Positions 26,352 through 34,493 of a stretch of 46,260 nt of DNA are shown one piece after another. The translations under genes and the position numbers were made by a program. The stretch comes from Oscillospiraceae bacterium (GTDB lineage Bacteria > Bacillota > Clostridia > Oscillospirales > CAG-382), in contig SVRF01000010.1 in assembly GCA_015064945.1 (NCBI GenBank), positions 1 through 46,260 of the forward strand, given 5' to 3'. A model generated the notes under the pieces. The model was not told the DNA's origin and searched no databases. It saw nothing but the letters and a program-made list of their open reading frames with translations. Position 1 is the first letter of the stretch, and each line of letters opens with the position of its first letter.

Positions 26352-27338
26352 TTATTGCTTAACGTATGGAAGATGTGAGTTATCTGTTGCATACTCGCTA
26401 TCGTAAAGCAAGCGGTCAAACACGCCTTTGCCACCATCTTTACCCGCAGCAAGCACTACATTTTTCGGTTTGTCAAACTTGAAGTCAATTTTAAAATTAC
26501 TAAACACCGAGTCAAACTTGCCCTCCGACTTTACTGCGGTATGCACGTCTCCCCTATCGCAATACCAAAGAGCATAGCAGGCATCAAGGATACTTTGCTT
26601 ACCTTCGGCAAAGTAAAAGCCAGTGCCGAAATGGTCGCTGTAGCAGAAGTTGTACCAATTGTTGCCACCCTCATCCTTGAAGCCGCAACTGTTTTCGTAA
26701 TCTTCGTAGTCAATGGTGAAAAGGGGGTGCAGATTCTTCATAACATTTCCTGCGGATTTCATCCACACACCGGTGTAAACATCAGCAATACGCATATTGG
26801 TAAGGCTGTTATCAAAGCCCTCCAAAAGCACGCCCACCGAATCTTTTTCTCCGTTGCCCATAATATTAACACCAAATATATCCGCATCCGAAGAACCGCA
26901 ATTTGCGCCGTATTTTATCCGCAAGCCTATACGGGTATGCTTTATGGATACATTTTGTACCAGCGTTTCTCTGCCGCCGTCTATGGATATGCCGTCTGCA
27001 ACGCCGTTGCCATCGATAACGCCGCCCTTAAAGCTGTAGTTGCTGCCAACAGTGACGGTATCGTTGGCGGGGTAGGTTGCGCCAAGTCGCACCATAGCCT
27101 CATCATGCGCCCAACCGTCTGCCGCCCTCAAAACCGCATAGCCCGAAAGCTCAAGACAAACGCTTCGTTTTGGATCAGCAGGGGTTTGTATGGGCTTGTC
27201 CAGAAGATACACTCCGTCAGGAAAAAATATGGTCCTGTTGGGATTTTCATCGATTATTTTTTGTATGCCGTCAGAAACGGGAGTAATACCGTCCGCAGGG
27301 ACGGTTTCCGTAACTTTTATATATCCTCTGTTGTTCAT
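26352..27338 (-). CDS. Pectate-lyase-superfamily beta-helix protein
   Basis: 328 residues; ATG behind CAGGAGGTTCTCCT. The opening (SDGIQKIIDENPNRTIFFPDGVYLLDKPI) is the hallmark N terminus of the Pectate_lyase_3/GH28-like beta-helix group, in which a short helical cap precedes the solenoid. Repeating short strands follow through residue 290 (GGVIDGNGVADGISIDGGRE, QNVSIKHTRIGLRIKYGANC). Such proteins cleave or bind pectin-like or other polysaccharides. No signal peptide is present, unlike its operon partner, so the protein is either cytoplasmic or exported another way. It follows the lipoprotein gene by 32 bases on the same strand and shares its promoter. The fold call is fairly firm, the substrate unknown. 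Confidence 0.78.
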   Translation of the reverse strand: MNNRGYIKVTETVPADGITPVSDGIQKIIDENPNRTIFFPDGVYLLDKPIQTPADPKRSVCLELSGYAVLRAADGWAHDEAMVRLGATYPANDTVTVGSNYSFKGGVIDGNGVADGISIDGGRETLVQNVSIKHTRIGLRIKYGANCGSSDADIFGVNIMGNGEKDSVGVLLEGFDNSLTNMRIADVYTGVWMKSAGNVMKNLHPLFTIDYEDYENSCGFKDEGGNNWYNFCYSDHFGTGFYFAEGKQSILDACYALWYCDRGDVHTAVKSEGKFDSVFSNFKIDFKFDKPKNVVLAAGKDGGKGVFDRLLYDSEYATDNSHLPYVKQ

Positions 27339-27370
27339 AGGAGAACCTCCTGTTGTCTTGACTCTATTGA

Positions 27371-28687
27371 TTATTTTTCTGTGCTTTCTTCAGGCAAAAG
27401 CGGTGATATTTCAAACACCTTACATCCGGAACTTGCACAACCAACATAAAGAGTATCGCCTGAAATACTGATATTTTCGGGTTCTATTGCACCAACGTCA
27501 AGGGTAATAAGGGTTACGAACTCACCTTGCCAATTGTAAACCGTTATTACGTTTTTGTTGTAAAGTACAAAGTAGATATAGTTATCATCACAGGCACAGC
27601 CCTGCGTAGTATAGCCTTTAGTCTGTTCGGTGGGTTGGAATACCTCCCCTACCGCCTTAAAATCGGCATCCACTATTCTAAAAGTTTGTCCGCCGCTTAA
27701 TCCTATAACATAGGTATCGGTAGTGGCGTTATAGTCAATGCAATATATTTTGTATTCTATAACCTTGGTTTCGGTTATCTCAAGAGTATCGGGGTCTACA
27801 AAAGAGATGTGAGTGCGATTAGGATTGTTATGCACCACCACAAGGGTATTAAGCTTGGAATTATAAGTGATATCGTTTGCGTGATTCAAGGGGAGGTCTG
27901 CGCTTTCCTTTTCTACTTTTTTATGCTCGGTATCATACTTGACAATGCGTACTATATTATTCTGCTCGTCGGAGGCGGTATCCTTTTGCAGGAACGCCTG
28001 ATAAAAATACTTGCCCACCAGACAACCGCCCTGCACCGTCTTTATTGTAGCGCTGGGACGAGGCACGGTGTAAAGAGCATTGGACATGGATTTAAGATTC
28101 GGAGAACTGCTTATAAGCTCTGCAAAACTTGCTACTGTGGAAACGGAAGCATAATCATCCGTGCTTAAAAGCTTTAAATACCCTTCTCCGCTTTCTACTT
28201 TATCGCTTATGAGATAATTTTCAGTAAAATATTCTATTGCCGTGCAAAGTAAACTATCATTATCGCCTACAATTACTACCTTGCCGTCTACAAATTTGAT
28301 GGCAAATGTGTATGGCTCAAGAGTCGCTTTTGCCTCTATGCTTTCATCGCGGTTGGTGTCGCCGATGAGTATCTCACACTCTGTAACATGAGTGACCTGA
28401 CCCGACGAGTCGATGTCATTAACAACTTTAAGATATTTGCCCGTAAGCTCCTTAATTCTACCGTTGAAGGTAAGCAACGCGTCGGCACTGCTTTTGTCAA
28501 GCCCGTCGCAACGTACTATTGTATACAAAGCGTTGCCGTCTTTTGATATAGTATAATCTTCGCTTTCTACCAATTGTTCAGCACTTTCTGCACCGGTATC
28601 GCTTTCGCTGTTTTCCGCCGCATTTCCACCACAGGCAGTGAGAAGTAATCCCGAAAGCAAAAGAATAGTTATAAGCATTTTCTTCAT
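27371..28687 (-). CDS. Lipoprotein with sugar-enzyme-type N-terminal domain and propeller-like region
   Basis: 438 residues. The ATG behind GGAGGAAAA is used; upstream codons of the frame lie in the promoter and leader. The signal sequence ends in a lipobox, LLTACGG, with lipidated Cys at about residue 19. Residues about 45-155 resemble the N-terminal domain found beside family 67/20 glycoside hydrolases (CEILIGDTNRDES, then the KFVDGKVVIVGDND strand). Residues about 165-430 contain repeating strand motifs (YDTEHKKVEKE, DPDTLEITETKVIEYKIYCI, NISISGDTLYVGC), suggesting a beta-propeller. The protein should sit on the outer membrane face and may bind or sense glycans for the downstream beta-helix protein. 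No catalytic residues are recognised. Confidence 0.78.
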   Translation of the reverse strand: MKKMLITILLLSGLLLTACGGNAAENSESDTGAESAEQLVESEDYTISKDGNALYTIVRCDGLDKSSADALLTFNGRIKELTGKYLKVVNDIDSSGQVTHVTECEILIGDTNRDESIEAKATLEPYTFAIKFVDGKVVIVGDNDSLLCTAIEYFTENYLISDKVESGEGYLKLLSTDDYASVSTVASFAELISSSPNLKSMSNALYTVPRPSATIKTVQGGCLVGKYFYQAFLQKDTASDEQNNIVRIVKYDTEHKKVEKESADLPLNHANDITYNSKLNTLVVVHNNPNRTHISFVDPDTLEITETKVIEYKIYCIDYNATTDTYVIGLSGGQTFRIVDADFKAVGEVFQPTEQTKGYTTQGCACDDNYIYFVLYNKNVITVYNWQGEFVTLITLDVGAIEPENISISGDTLYVGCASSGCKVFEISPLLPEESTEK

Positions 28688-28718
28688 AATGTTTTCCTCC
28701 ATGACATTCTTCAACGGG

Positions 28719-28747
28719 ATTATAATACAATTCCACACAATTTACAA
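28719..28747 (-). promoter_or_regulatory. Promoter of the lipoprotein/beta-helix operon
   Basis: On the minus strand TTGTAA, 17 bases, TATAAT, 32 bases before the ATG. Confidence 0.78.
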
Positions 28748-29098
28748 TAGATTTTTCTGTATTTTTAATATGTACCGTGCAAGCACGAAGCTTTTTTCTT
28801 AACCAAAAGGAGGTGCCCCTATTCAGGGCACCCCAAGCTGATGACAAACCTTGTCATCAGCTTGACAGAGCGTTGAGAAAGGATACAGACAAGACGAACC
28901 GAGGCGAAAACTGTAGATTGCTACTGTGAGCCGAGGTTCGTTTCGAACGAAAAAACAATAAATTGTATAAAATCCAGGGAGGACATCCCTGGATTTTATA
29001 CTTTAGAGCAACTGTATTCTATTATTTTTCGTGCTCTGTGCCTTTGTCAGCGGTCTGAGGTGCCCCTATTCGGGGCACCCTTCCTAAAGTTGAACCTG
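28748..29098. other. Non-coding block of five hairpins with an internal repeat
   Basis: No gene. Hairpins: GGTGCCC/GGGCACC (28812-28832); AAGCTGATGACAA/TTGTCATCAGCTT (28835-28863); ACGAACC/GGTTCGT (28894-28941); TATAAAATCCAGGGA/TCCCTGGATTTTATA (28966-29000); GGTGCCCC/GGGGCACC (29059-29079). The first and last are two copies of the same hairpin in direct orientation, and the last is preceded by GTCAGCGGTCTG, also seen after the kinase gene. It could be decayed mobile DNA, stacked 3' ends, or a structured RNA. Confidence 0.6.
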
Positions 29099-31660
29099 TT
29101 AATAAATTCTATTTTCTCCGTTACAATGTTTTCTCAAGGAGAGGAAGTCGCCGGTATTAACAACGCCATCACCTGTAACGTCAGCCGCTTCGTTTGCGAT
29201 ATCGGAAGAATCCGAGGTGACAAGCATCCTACGCAAAACCGCCATATCGGTAGTGCTTATGTTTCCGTCACCGGAGAGGTCACCCGGGAGTATAACGGTA
29301 ACGGAATTGATTATCGCACCTTTATAGTCATACCTAACAACAGTGTAGCCTGTACCAACGTGGCCTGTATCGGCTACCGCGTTTCCGTTAAAGTCAAGCA
29401 AGGTAACTTCACACTTGAACTTATCCGATACATTTTTGGCAGTAAAACCTTCATTTTTTATCTTCAGATACTTGTAGGTAAGCACCTCTGTTGCATCGTC
29501 CTTAAGAACAAAGTTGTCGGTCAAGGTAATTACTATACGCTGCGCATCCGTATTATTGCGATCGTATATTTGCAACGCCGTGCCGTCTGTAAAGTTTGCA
29601 CCCGGAACATCCAATACCCTGCCGCCGCAGATTGTCTGAATTGTGTAAGTGCCGTTGGTGGAGGAATGGATGGTCCAACGCTGATTTCGGGTGTTGGACC
29701 TATTGCCCGTAATAATCGCCGTACCATTTACTGTTCCGACACCGTTTGCCACATCCAACATTTTGCCGTCGGCGGTGTTTAGGATATTATATGTACCGTC
29801 GCCGTTGCGGGTAAAATGCCAGGTCTGTTCCGGACCGCCGGTTGGGATGCCGATGTTAACAACCGAATTTTCAGCTTGAACATAAAAGTCAACTGTTTCC
29901 AATTTTAGTGTTGCATCAAACTCGTCACCCAGGTTAAGGGAGCTATACTTCAACAAGAACCTTTGTGCGTCGCCGTCATGTTCCTCCCAAAGATGTATAT
30001 TTGTGCCCGGAATGTTGTCGTTGTTATAAAGGTCAAACACCGTTTTACCACCGTGAGATTTAAAATGGAAATATCCTTGCTCGTCTATCATAATACTCCA
30101 TTTTTGCGGGTGATCACCGGTTGCTGTCCAAAGCCCTATGTTGTTTCCGTTATTGTAGTGGCCACCACCGCCGGACACGTCTATTGCACGGCTATCGGCA
30201 GCAGAGGTTATAAGGTACGTACCGTCAGCATTCCTTGTAAATCTCCATAGCTGATTGTTTTGGCCGGTTGCTGTTTCTGCCTGAAGGTTAGAGTCTACTG
30301 CGGTTACATACAACCCGTTTTTATGCACTATATTGGCATAAAAGTTTGTACCAACGTCAATGCGACGCAAACCGTCATAGCGTAGCTGAACCGAACTACC
30401 TGCAGGCGAAGGTGAAGCAAGCACGGGAAAATCACCGTTCCAGCCTACCTTTTGAAAGCGCACGGTTCTATTATCCCAGCCGGAACCCGATACCGCTGTT
30501 GCGTGATACACTATCCAATCCTCGGTATCATCATAACTCTTTGTAAAGCTGCAATGGCCGGGTCCGTATGCCCCGCTTGCCTTACTTATCAAAGGCGTAG
30601 AGGCTTTTGACCAAGAAGAGGCGTTTAAGAAGTTGCCGTCTCTCAAAGTCAGCACGCCCATACAATAATCATCTGTCCAGCTACCGCTTGCAGAATATAC
30701 TATGTGATAGGTCTTGCTTATTTCAATAGTGGTAACTACAGTGTCTTTAGGCATGGTAGCTAACAGTGTGCTGCCTGCATCATGAGATGCCCTAATGTTA
30801 AGCCCATCTGCCGTAACGCGGTATTGAGTGTTGACGGTATAATTGCTTCTGTCGGTAACACCGCTTACCGCATCGGTATAATCCAAATTGATCCATCCAA
30901 CCGTACCGTTATAGTTGACCTTACCCCACCTGCCGCTATGAGTTATAACCGCAGGACCTTCGTTTACGTCGGGATAATCTACAGTCTCCCAAGAATATGA
31001 GGGGGTGGACAAAAGCACCCTGTTACTGCTTATCTGGGTAGGACTGCTCATTTGGGCAATATAGATATTTTGAACGTAGTTGGTGTCACCGGGCCACCCC
31101 GACCATACAAAGTACAGCCTACCGTCGTCAGTTTGCAGAATAGTACCGTCTATTGCCCATTTGTTGGTGCTGTCCGTAATCTTACCAACCATAACAAAAG
31201 GTTGCGTAGGGTCTTGACTTGTACCCTTCAGCACATACATACGATGGTTGTTATTGTTGCCGTCATCGGCAGCAACGTATATATACCATTCTCCATTTAT
31301 ATAGTGTAATTCGGGCGCCCAATATTCTGCAGAATACATTGTACCTGCAGGGGCCGTATAAACCTTATTACCGTTGTTTGCCACCTTATCAAGCGAGTCA
31401 GCAGAGGCAACGCAAACGCCGTCTCCGCCTGAATAGCAAAAGTAATAATAATTATCCTTTTTTACCACCCAAGGGTCGGGGGCAACCATCGTTCCGTTGG
31501 TGATAGTAGCTACACCCTCCCGCGGGAAAGCGTAGGAAAGATTAGATAACGCATTATTCTCCATAGAAGAAACCTCTGAACTTGATGCGGTAAATGCAAC
31601 GTCCGTCATAATACAGGAAGCAATCATCATTGACATTACGAAAACAAGAACTTTTTTCAT
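29099..31660 (-). CDS. Secreted GH43-type enzyme with two ricin-like lectin domains and a dockerin
   Basis: 853 residues; ATG behind AAAGGAGATGCGCT. A signal peptide covers residues 1-25. The five-bladed GH43 domain shows Asp62 (VAPDPWV), WAPELH at 114-119, Asp171 (KWAIDGT) and Glu234 (NEGPAV), the expected base, modulator and acid; alpha-L-arabinofuranosidase or arabinanase activity is likely. Residues about 245-316 interrupt the blade after Glu234: they carry SH3b-type sequence (WGKVNYNGTVGWINLD and GLNIRASHDAGSTLL), after which GH43 sequence resumes at TYHIVYSASGSW. Two ricin-type lectin (CBM13-like) domains follow (about 437-565 and 566-700). A pre-dockerin module (FKCEVTLLDFNGNAVADTG) and a type I dockerin (DLSGDGNISTTDMAVLRRML, DVTGDGVVNTGDFLSLRKH) end the protein. 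It should dock to a cohesin scaffold and trim plant arabinans. Confidence 0.88.
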   Translation of the reverse strand: MKKVLVFVMSMMIASCIMTDVAFTASSSEVSSMENNALSNLSYAFPREGVATITNGTMVAPDPWVVKKDNYYYFCYSGGDGVCVASADSLDKVANNGNKVYTAPAGTMYSAEYWAPELHYINGEWYIYVAADDGNNNNHRMYVLKGTSQDPTQPFVMVGKITDSTNKWAIDGTILQTDDGRLYFVWSGWPGDTNYVQNIYIAQMSSPTQISSNRVLLSTPSYSWETVDYPDVNEGPAVITHSGRWGKVNYNGTVGWINLDYTDAVSGVTDRSNYTVNTQYRVTADGLNIRASHDAGSTLLATMPKDTVVTTIEISKTYHIVYSASGSWTDDYCMGVLTLRDGNFLNASSWSKASTPLISKASGAYGPGHCSFTKSYDDTEDWIVYHATAVSGSGWDNRTVRFQKVGWNGDFPVLASPSPAGSSVQLRYDGLRRIDVGTNFYANIVHKNGLYVTAVDSNLQAETATGQNNQLWRFTRNADGTYLITSAADSRAIDVSGGGGHYNNGNNIGLWTATGDHPQKWSIMIDEQGYFHFKSHGGKTVFDLYNNDNIPGTNIHLWEEHDGDAQRFLLKYSSLNLGDEFDATLKLETVDFYVQAENSVVNIGIPTGGPEQTWHFTRNGDGTYNILNTADGKMLDVANGVGTVNGTAIITGNRSNTRNQRWTIHSSTNGTYTIQTICGGRVLDVPGANFTDGTALQIYDRNNTDAQRIVITLTDNFVLKDDATEVLTYKYLKIKNEGFTAKNVSDKFKCEVTLLDFNGNAVADTGHVGTGYTVVRYDYKGAIINSVTVILPGDLSGDGNISTTDMAVLRRMLVTSDSSDIANEAADVTGDGVVNTGDFLSLRKHCNGENRIY

Positions 31661-31724
31661 AGCGCATCTCCTTTAAACACACATTAAAAAGCCTAAAAAT
31701 GCATCGATAATCTATTACAAATAC

Positions 31725-31753
31725 AGTTTATCACAAGTATTAAGTTATTACAA
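31725..31753 (-). promoter_or_regulatory. Promoter of the GH43-dockerin gene
   Basis: On the minus strand TTGTAA, 17 bases, TAAACT, about 65 bases before the ATG. Confidence 0.55.
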
Positions 31754-31804
31754 GCATTTTCTTGAAAGTATTTCATTGTTTTAATATATCATCACAACAA
31801 AAAA

Positions 31805-31842
31805 GCCCTCTATTTCGTTTGCAGTTGTTGAAAATAGAGGGC
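31805..31842 (-). terminator. Terminator of the aldo/keto reductase gene
   Basis: GCCCTCTATTT / AAATAGAGGGC, followed on the minus strand by TTTTTTG. Confidence 0.88.
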
Positions 31843-31851
31843 AATTAAGCT

Positions 31852-32958
31852 TTAAACTTTATTAAAATAACGGGATATTGCATCCATACGGCTTTCTTGC
31901 TTTACAGAAAAAGGGCAACGACTTTCGCACTGACCGCATTTAAGGCAGGCATCGGCATTTACGGAAAGCTTGGTATAGTGGTTGGCGGCAATTATGTCCC
32001 CTGTCAGTGCCAAATCGTAATACTTGTTAACAAGCCCTATATCTATCCCCGCGGGACAAGGCTGACAGTGATTACAATAAACGCAAGTACCCTTTACCGT
32101 TTCTGCGGTAAAAGAGCCGATAAGCGAATAGTCCTTTTCTGCGTCGTTAGCAGAAAGAAAGCCCAGCAATGTATCAAGATGCTGCATTGTCTGCACACCC
32201 GGAACCGCCACAAGAACGCCGGGGCGGTCTATGGCATACTGCAGACATTGATTATGGGTAAGCGCCACGCCGAAGGGGGATTGCTCTGCTGTAAGAAGCT
32301 GACCGGCAAAAAAGGGCTTCATAACAGAAATACCCACACCCTCGCGCTGACAACGACGGAAAAGCTCGAAGCGCTCGTTTACTGCACCGATTCCGTATTC
32401 GTCCCCTTTTTCAAAATCGTAGGCGGGGTTAATGGAGAACATCATCATATCGGCAATACCTGTATCAAGAATACGGTTTGCCACGCTTGGGGTATGGGAG
32501 GAAAAACCTATATGGCGAACAACGCCCTGTTTTTTCAGCTCCTTGAGATAGTCCACTACACCGATTTCCGTAAGCTTGTCAAAATCCTCATCTTCATCCA
32601 CGCAATGCAAAAATCCAAAGTCAGCGTAATCGGTACCGAGGGTATCAAGCTCCCAACTGAATGTATTTTTTATTGTTTCAAAGTCACGGCACCAGCCATA
32701 TTCGCCGTTTTTGTCATACACTGCACCAAAATGCATTTGCAAAAAGACCTTTTCTCGCCTACCCTTTATGGCTCTTCCGAAAGGGGCATATACCGCGCCG
32801 CCTGCGCATAGGTCAAAAAAGTTTATTCCATTATCTATGGCTTTTCCGATTATAGCCTCTATCTCATCTGCGGGCGTGTGCTGAATACCACCCATACCCA
32901 AGCCAAGCACGCTGAATTTTTCGTTTTCGTTACCCCGTGGTAGTTTTCTGTATTCCAT
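31852..32958 (-). CDS. Aldo/keto reductase-like oxidoreductase with C-terminal ferredoxin domain
   Basis: 368 residues; ATG behind AGGAGCAGGTA. Residues 1-275 form an aldo/keto reductase barrel: GLGMGGIQ, NGINFFDLCAGG with the catalytic Asp, then GFLHCVD and GFSSHTPSVA. The C terminus holds two cysteine clusters, CVYCNHCQPCP and CLKCGQCESRCPF, matching two 4Fe-4S clusters of bacterial ferredoxin type. This defines a common clostridial subfamily of predicted iron-sulfur reductases with unknown substrates. The segment where classic members have the catalytic Lys reads KVFLQMHFG, so the standard tetrad seems incomplete. It is flanked by terminators on both sides, so it is a single-gene unit unrelated to the pilus operon. 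Confidence 0.9.
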   Translation of the reverse strand: MEYRKLPRGNENEKFSVLGLGMGGIQHTPADEIEAIIGKAIDNGINFFDLCAGGAVYAPFGRAIKGRREKVFLQMHFGAVYDKNGEYGWCRDFETIKNTFSWELDTLGTDYADFGFLHCVDEDEDFDKLTEIGVVDYLKELKKQGVVRHIGFSSHTPSVANRILDTGIADMMMFSINPAYDFEKGDEYGIGAVNERFELFRRCQREGVGISVMKPFFAGQLLTAEQSPFGVALTHNQCLQYAIDRPGVLVAVPGVQTMQHLDTLLGFLSANDAEKDYSLIGSFTAETVKGTCVYCNHCQPCPAGIDIGLVNKYYDLALTGDIIAANHYTKLSVNADACLKCGQCESRCPFSVKQESRMDAISRYFNKV

Positions 32959-32978
32959 TACCTGCTCCTTTTGCTAAA

Positions 32979-33005
32979 ATCCCTGCGATTATAAACCGCA
33001 GGGAT
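32979..33005 (-). terminator. Terminator of the pilus operon
   Basis: ATCCCTGCG / CGCAGGGAT, followed on the minus strand by TTTTAGC. It stands right after the last pilus-operon gene. Confidence 0.82.
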
Positions 33006-33014
33006 CATTTCATT

Positions 33015-33596
33015 CTAATTCATAATATTACAACGGACAACCGTATAATCAAAGCCGAAACTGTTGCGCGCGAACAAAGCAAGATCGGATTTGCCGCTTA
33101 AGTTTTCAGACGATACATCCTTTGTCTTTTCTACGGCAGTCACCTGATATGTGTAACGAATTCCGTTAACATCCGTTATACAAACCTTGTCGCCGTTACT
33201 TATAACTGCAATAAAATCCATCTGGCCTTTATTGTCGCTACCGCCAATAACCAGGGTACCGTCGTACATACTGCCTAAAAATCGGTGAGGGAATTTGTTA
33301 ATATTTCCTTTTTGCCAATTGTTGCAAACGGGCAGCTTGGCATTGTATCCGGGCGCCTCAAGCAAACCGCAAAAATCGTCCCCTTCAATTTCAAGCACAG
33401 GCATAACGGTTTGATACCTTCCGTCCGGTGCGCCGCTGCTTACCTGCGGAATAAGGCTGCTTATTGTATCTGCAAGTTTTTCTGCCTCTTTGCTGTTTGC
33501 GGATTGAGAAATAAGGTTTGTGACAACCATTATTATAGCCGCCGCCACCAAAGCAGCGCCCAGGATAGCAAAAACTCTTGCTGTGCGTTTGCTCAT
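33015..33596 (-). CDS. Sortase-fold protein lacking catalytic residues (pseudo-sortase)
   Basis: 193 residues. The ATG overlaps the previous gene's TGA (ATGA), so it is translationally coupled. An N-terminal membrane helix spans about residues 9-28. Residues about 60-190 follow the class B-like sortase pattern seen next to clostridial pilin genes. Where active sortases have GH, this protein has GGSDN (Ser120 at the His place). Where they have TLxTC, it reads ALFAR (Arg177 at the Cys place). The Arg strand is FDYTVVRC without the catalytic Arg. The overall strands are kept (GDKVCITDVNGIRYTYQV). All three triad positions are thus changed in an otherwise intact protein. It is probably a structural or regulatory partner of the pilus machinery. 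The alignment is by eye. Confidence 0.7.
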   Translation of the reverse strand: MSKRTARVFAILGAALVAAAIIMVVTNLISQSANSKEAEKLADTISSLIPQVSSGAPDGRYQTVMPVLEIEGDDFCGLLEAPGYNAKLPVCNNWQKGNINKFPHRFLGSMYDGTLVIGGSDNKGQMDFIAVISNGDKVCITDVNGIRYTYQVTAVEKTKDVSSENLSGKSDLALFARNSFGFDYTVVRCNIMN

Positions 33597-34492
33597 GCTG
33601 TTGCCCTGCCCTTGTATACCGCAAAAATAATCATTCCACAGCCGGAAAACAAGGCCAACAAAATATACAACCAAAGATTATATGTGTCACCCGTTGCAGG
33701 AGGAGGTGTGGGAGAAACATAGGTGTTTGTTACGGTTATAACAGCGCCGTCACCGCCTACGGTAACGGAATAGCTTTCCGGTACATCACGCTCTACCGCA
33801 GTCCACACACCACCATCATCTACATCTGTCCAAGAATAGGACCAGTTGTTTTGGGACGACAAAGTTTGAGTGGATTGCAAAGCGCCGTCTTTATACAGCT
33901 CTACTGTTACAGAATCGGGGCGCTTATCGGCGTTGCCGTTATCCTGCCACTGCTTTACCACCTTAAGCTGACGCTCTTGGGGCTCTACCGCTTGACTGCC
34001 GCTTTTTGGCTGTGCTACAACATCCTTTATGCTGTTGCCGTCACTGTCTGCCGAGGGTAAAGAAACAAAAACATTTTCGAAGGTGTAAACAGTACTATCT
34101 GTCTGTGCCTGTACAGTCAAGACTAAATACAAGCCTTCTTGCAGATTTTCAAATACCGCCTCACCGTTTGAGTTAGTAGTTTGGGTTGCGGTAGGCGCCT
34201 TACCGTCTGCCACAATGTAGGAATATAAAGTGGTTGCGGCGTTGCGCCATTCATCCTGAGTTGTAATGCCTGAAACATTTATAGGATAATCGTAACCTTC
34301 TGCCAAGGCAAAACCCTCTGTATCAGAACGGTCACCAACACGGTAAATGCTAATTTCAAGCCCTTCAAAGCTGTTCCCGTCGCCGCGGTAAACAAGGGTC
34401 AAGGAGCAGTCGCTTTCTTCTGCGAAAGCAAACAAAGACACAGAACCGCACAGCAAAAGCATGCAAAGGAAAGTGCATATTGCTTTTTTCAC
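33593..34492 (-). CDS. Minor pilin with Cna-B domain and sorting signal
   Basis: About 299 residues. The GTG start two bases after the sortase stop is best placed behind AAGGAGATGATTAAG; ATG codons at 34510 and 34501 are alternatives but lie in or before that site. A signal peptide (KKAICTFLCMLLLCGSVSLF) is followed by an N-terminal beta domain with YRVGDRSD and a streptococcal SpaA-like flavour. A Cna-B-type domain (about 175-255) has KVVKQWQDNGNADKRPDSVT and a Glu-bearing VWTAVERDVPESY strand that fits an isopeptide bond. The C terminus is a sorting signal: PPATGD, hydrophobic helix, then KGRA. PPATG departs from LPXTG at the first position. It is probably the basal or accessory pilin. Confidence 0.82.
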   Translation of the reverse strand: MKKAICTFLCMLLLCGSVSLFAFAEESDCSLTLVYRGDGNSFEGLEISIYRVGDRSDTEGFALAEGYDYPINVSGITTQDEWRNAATTLYSYIVADGKAPTATQTTNSNGEAVFENLQEGLYLVLTVQAQTDSTVYTFENVFVSLPSADSDGNSIKDVVAQPKSGSQAVEPQERQLKVVKQWQDNGNADKRPDSVTVELYKDGALQSTQTLSSQNNWSYSWTDVDDGGVWTAVERDVPESYSVTVGGDGAVITVTNTYVSPTPPPATGDTYNLWLYILLALFSGCGMIIFAVYKGRATA

Positions 34493-34493
34493 C

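Noticed and set aside
29060..29782. 240-codon plus-strand frame opposite the GH43-dockerin gene
   Set aside because: Antisense to ricin and dockerin coding sequence with no domain signal of its own.
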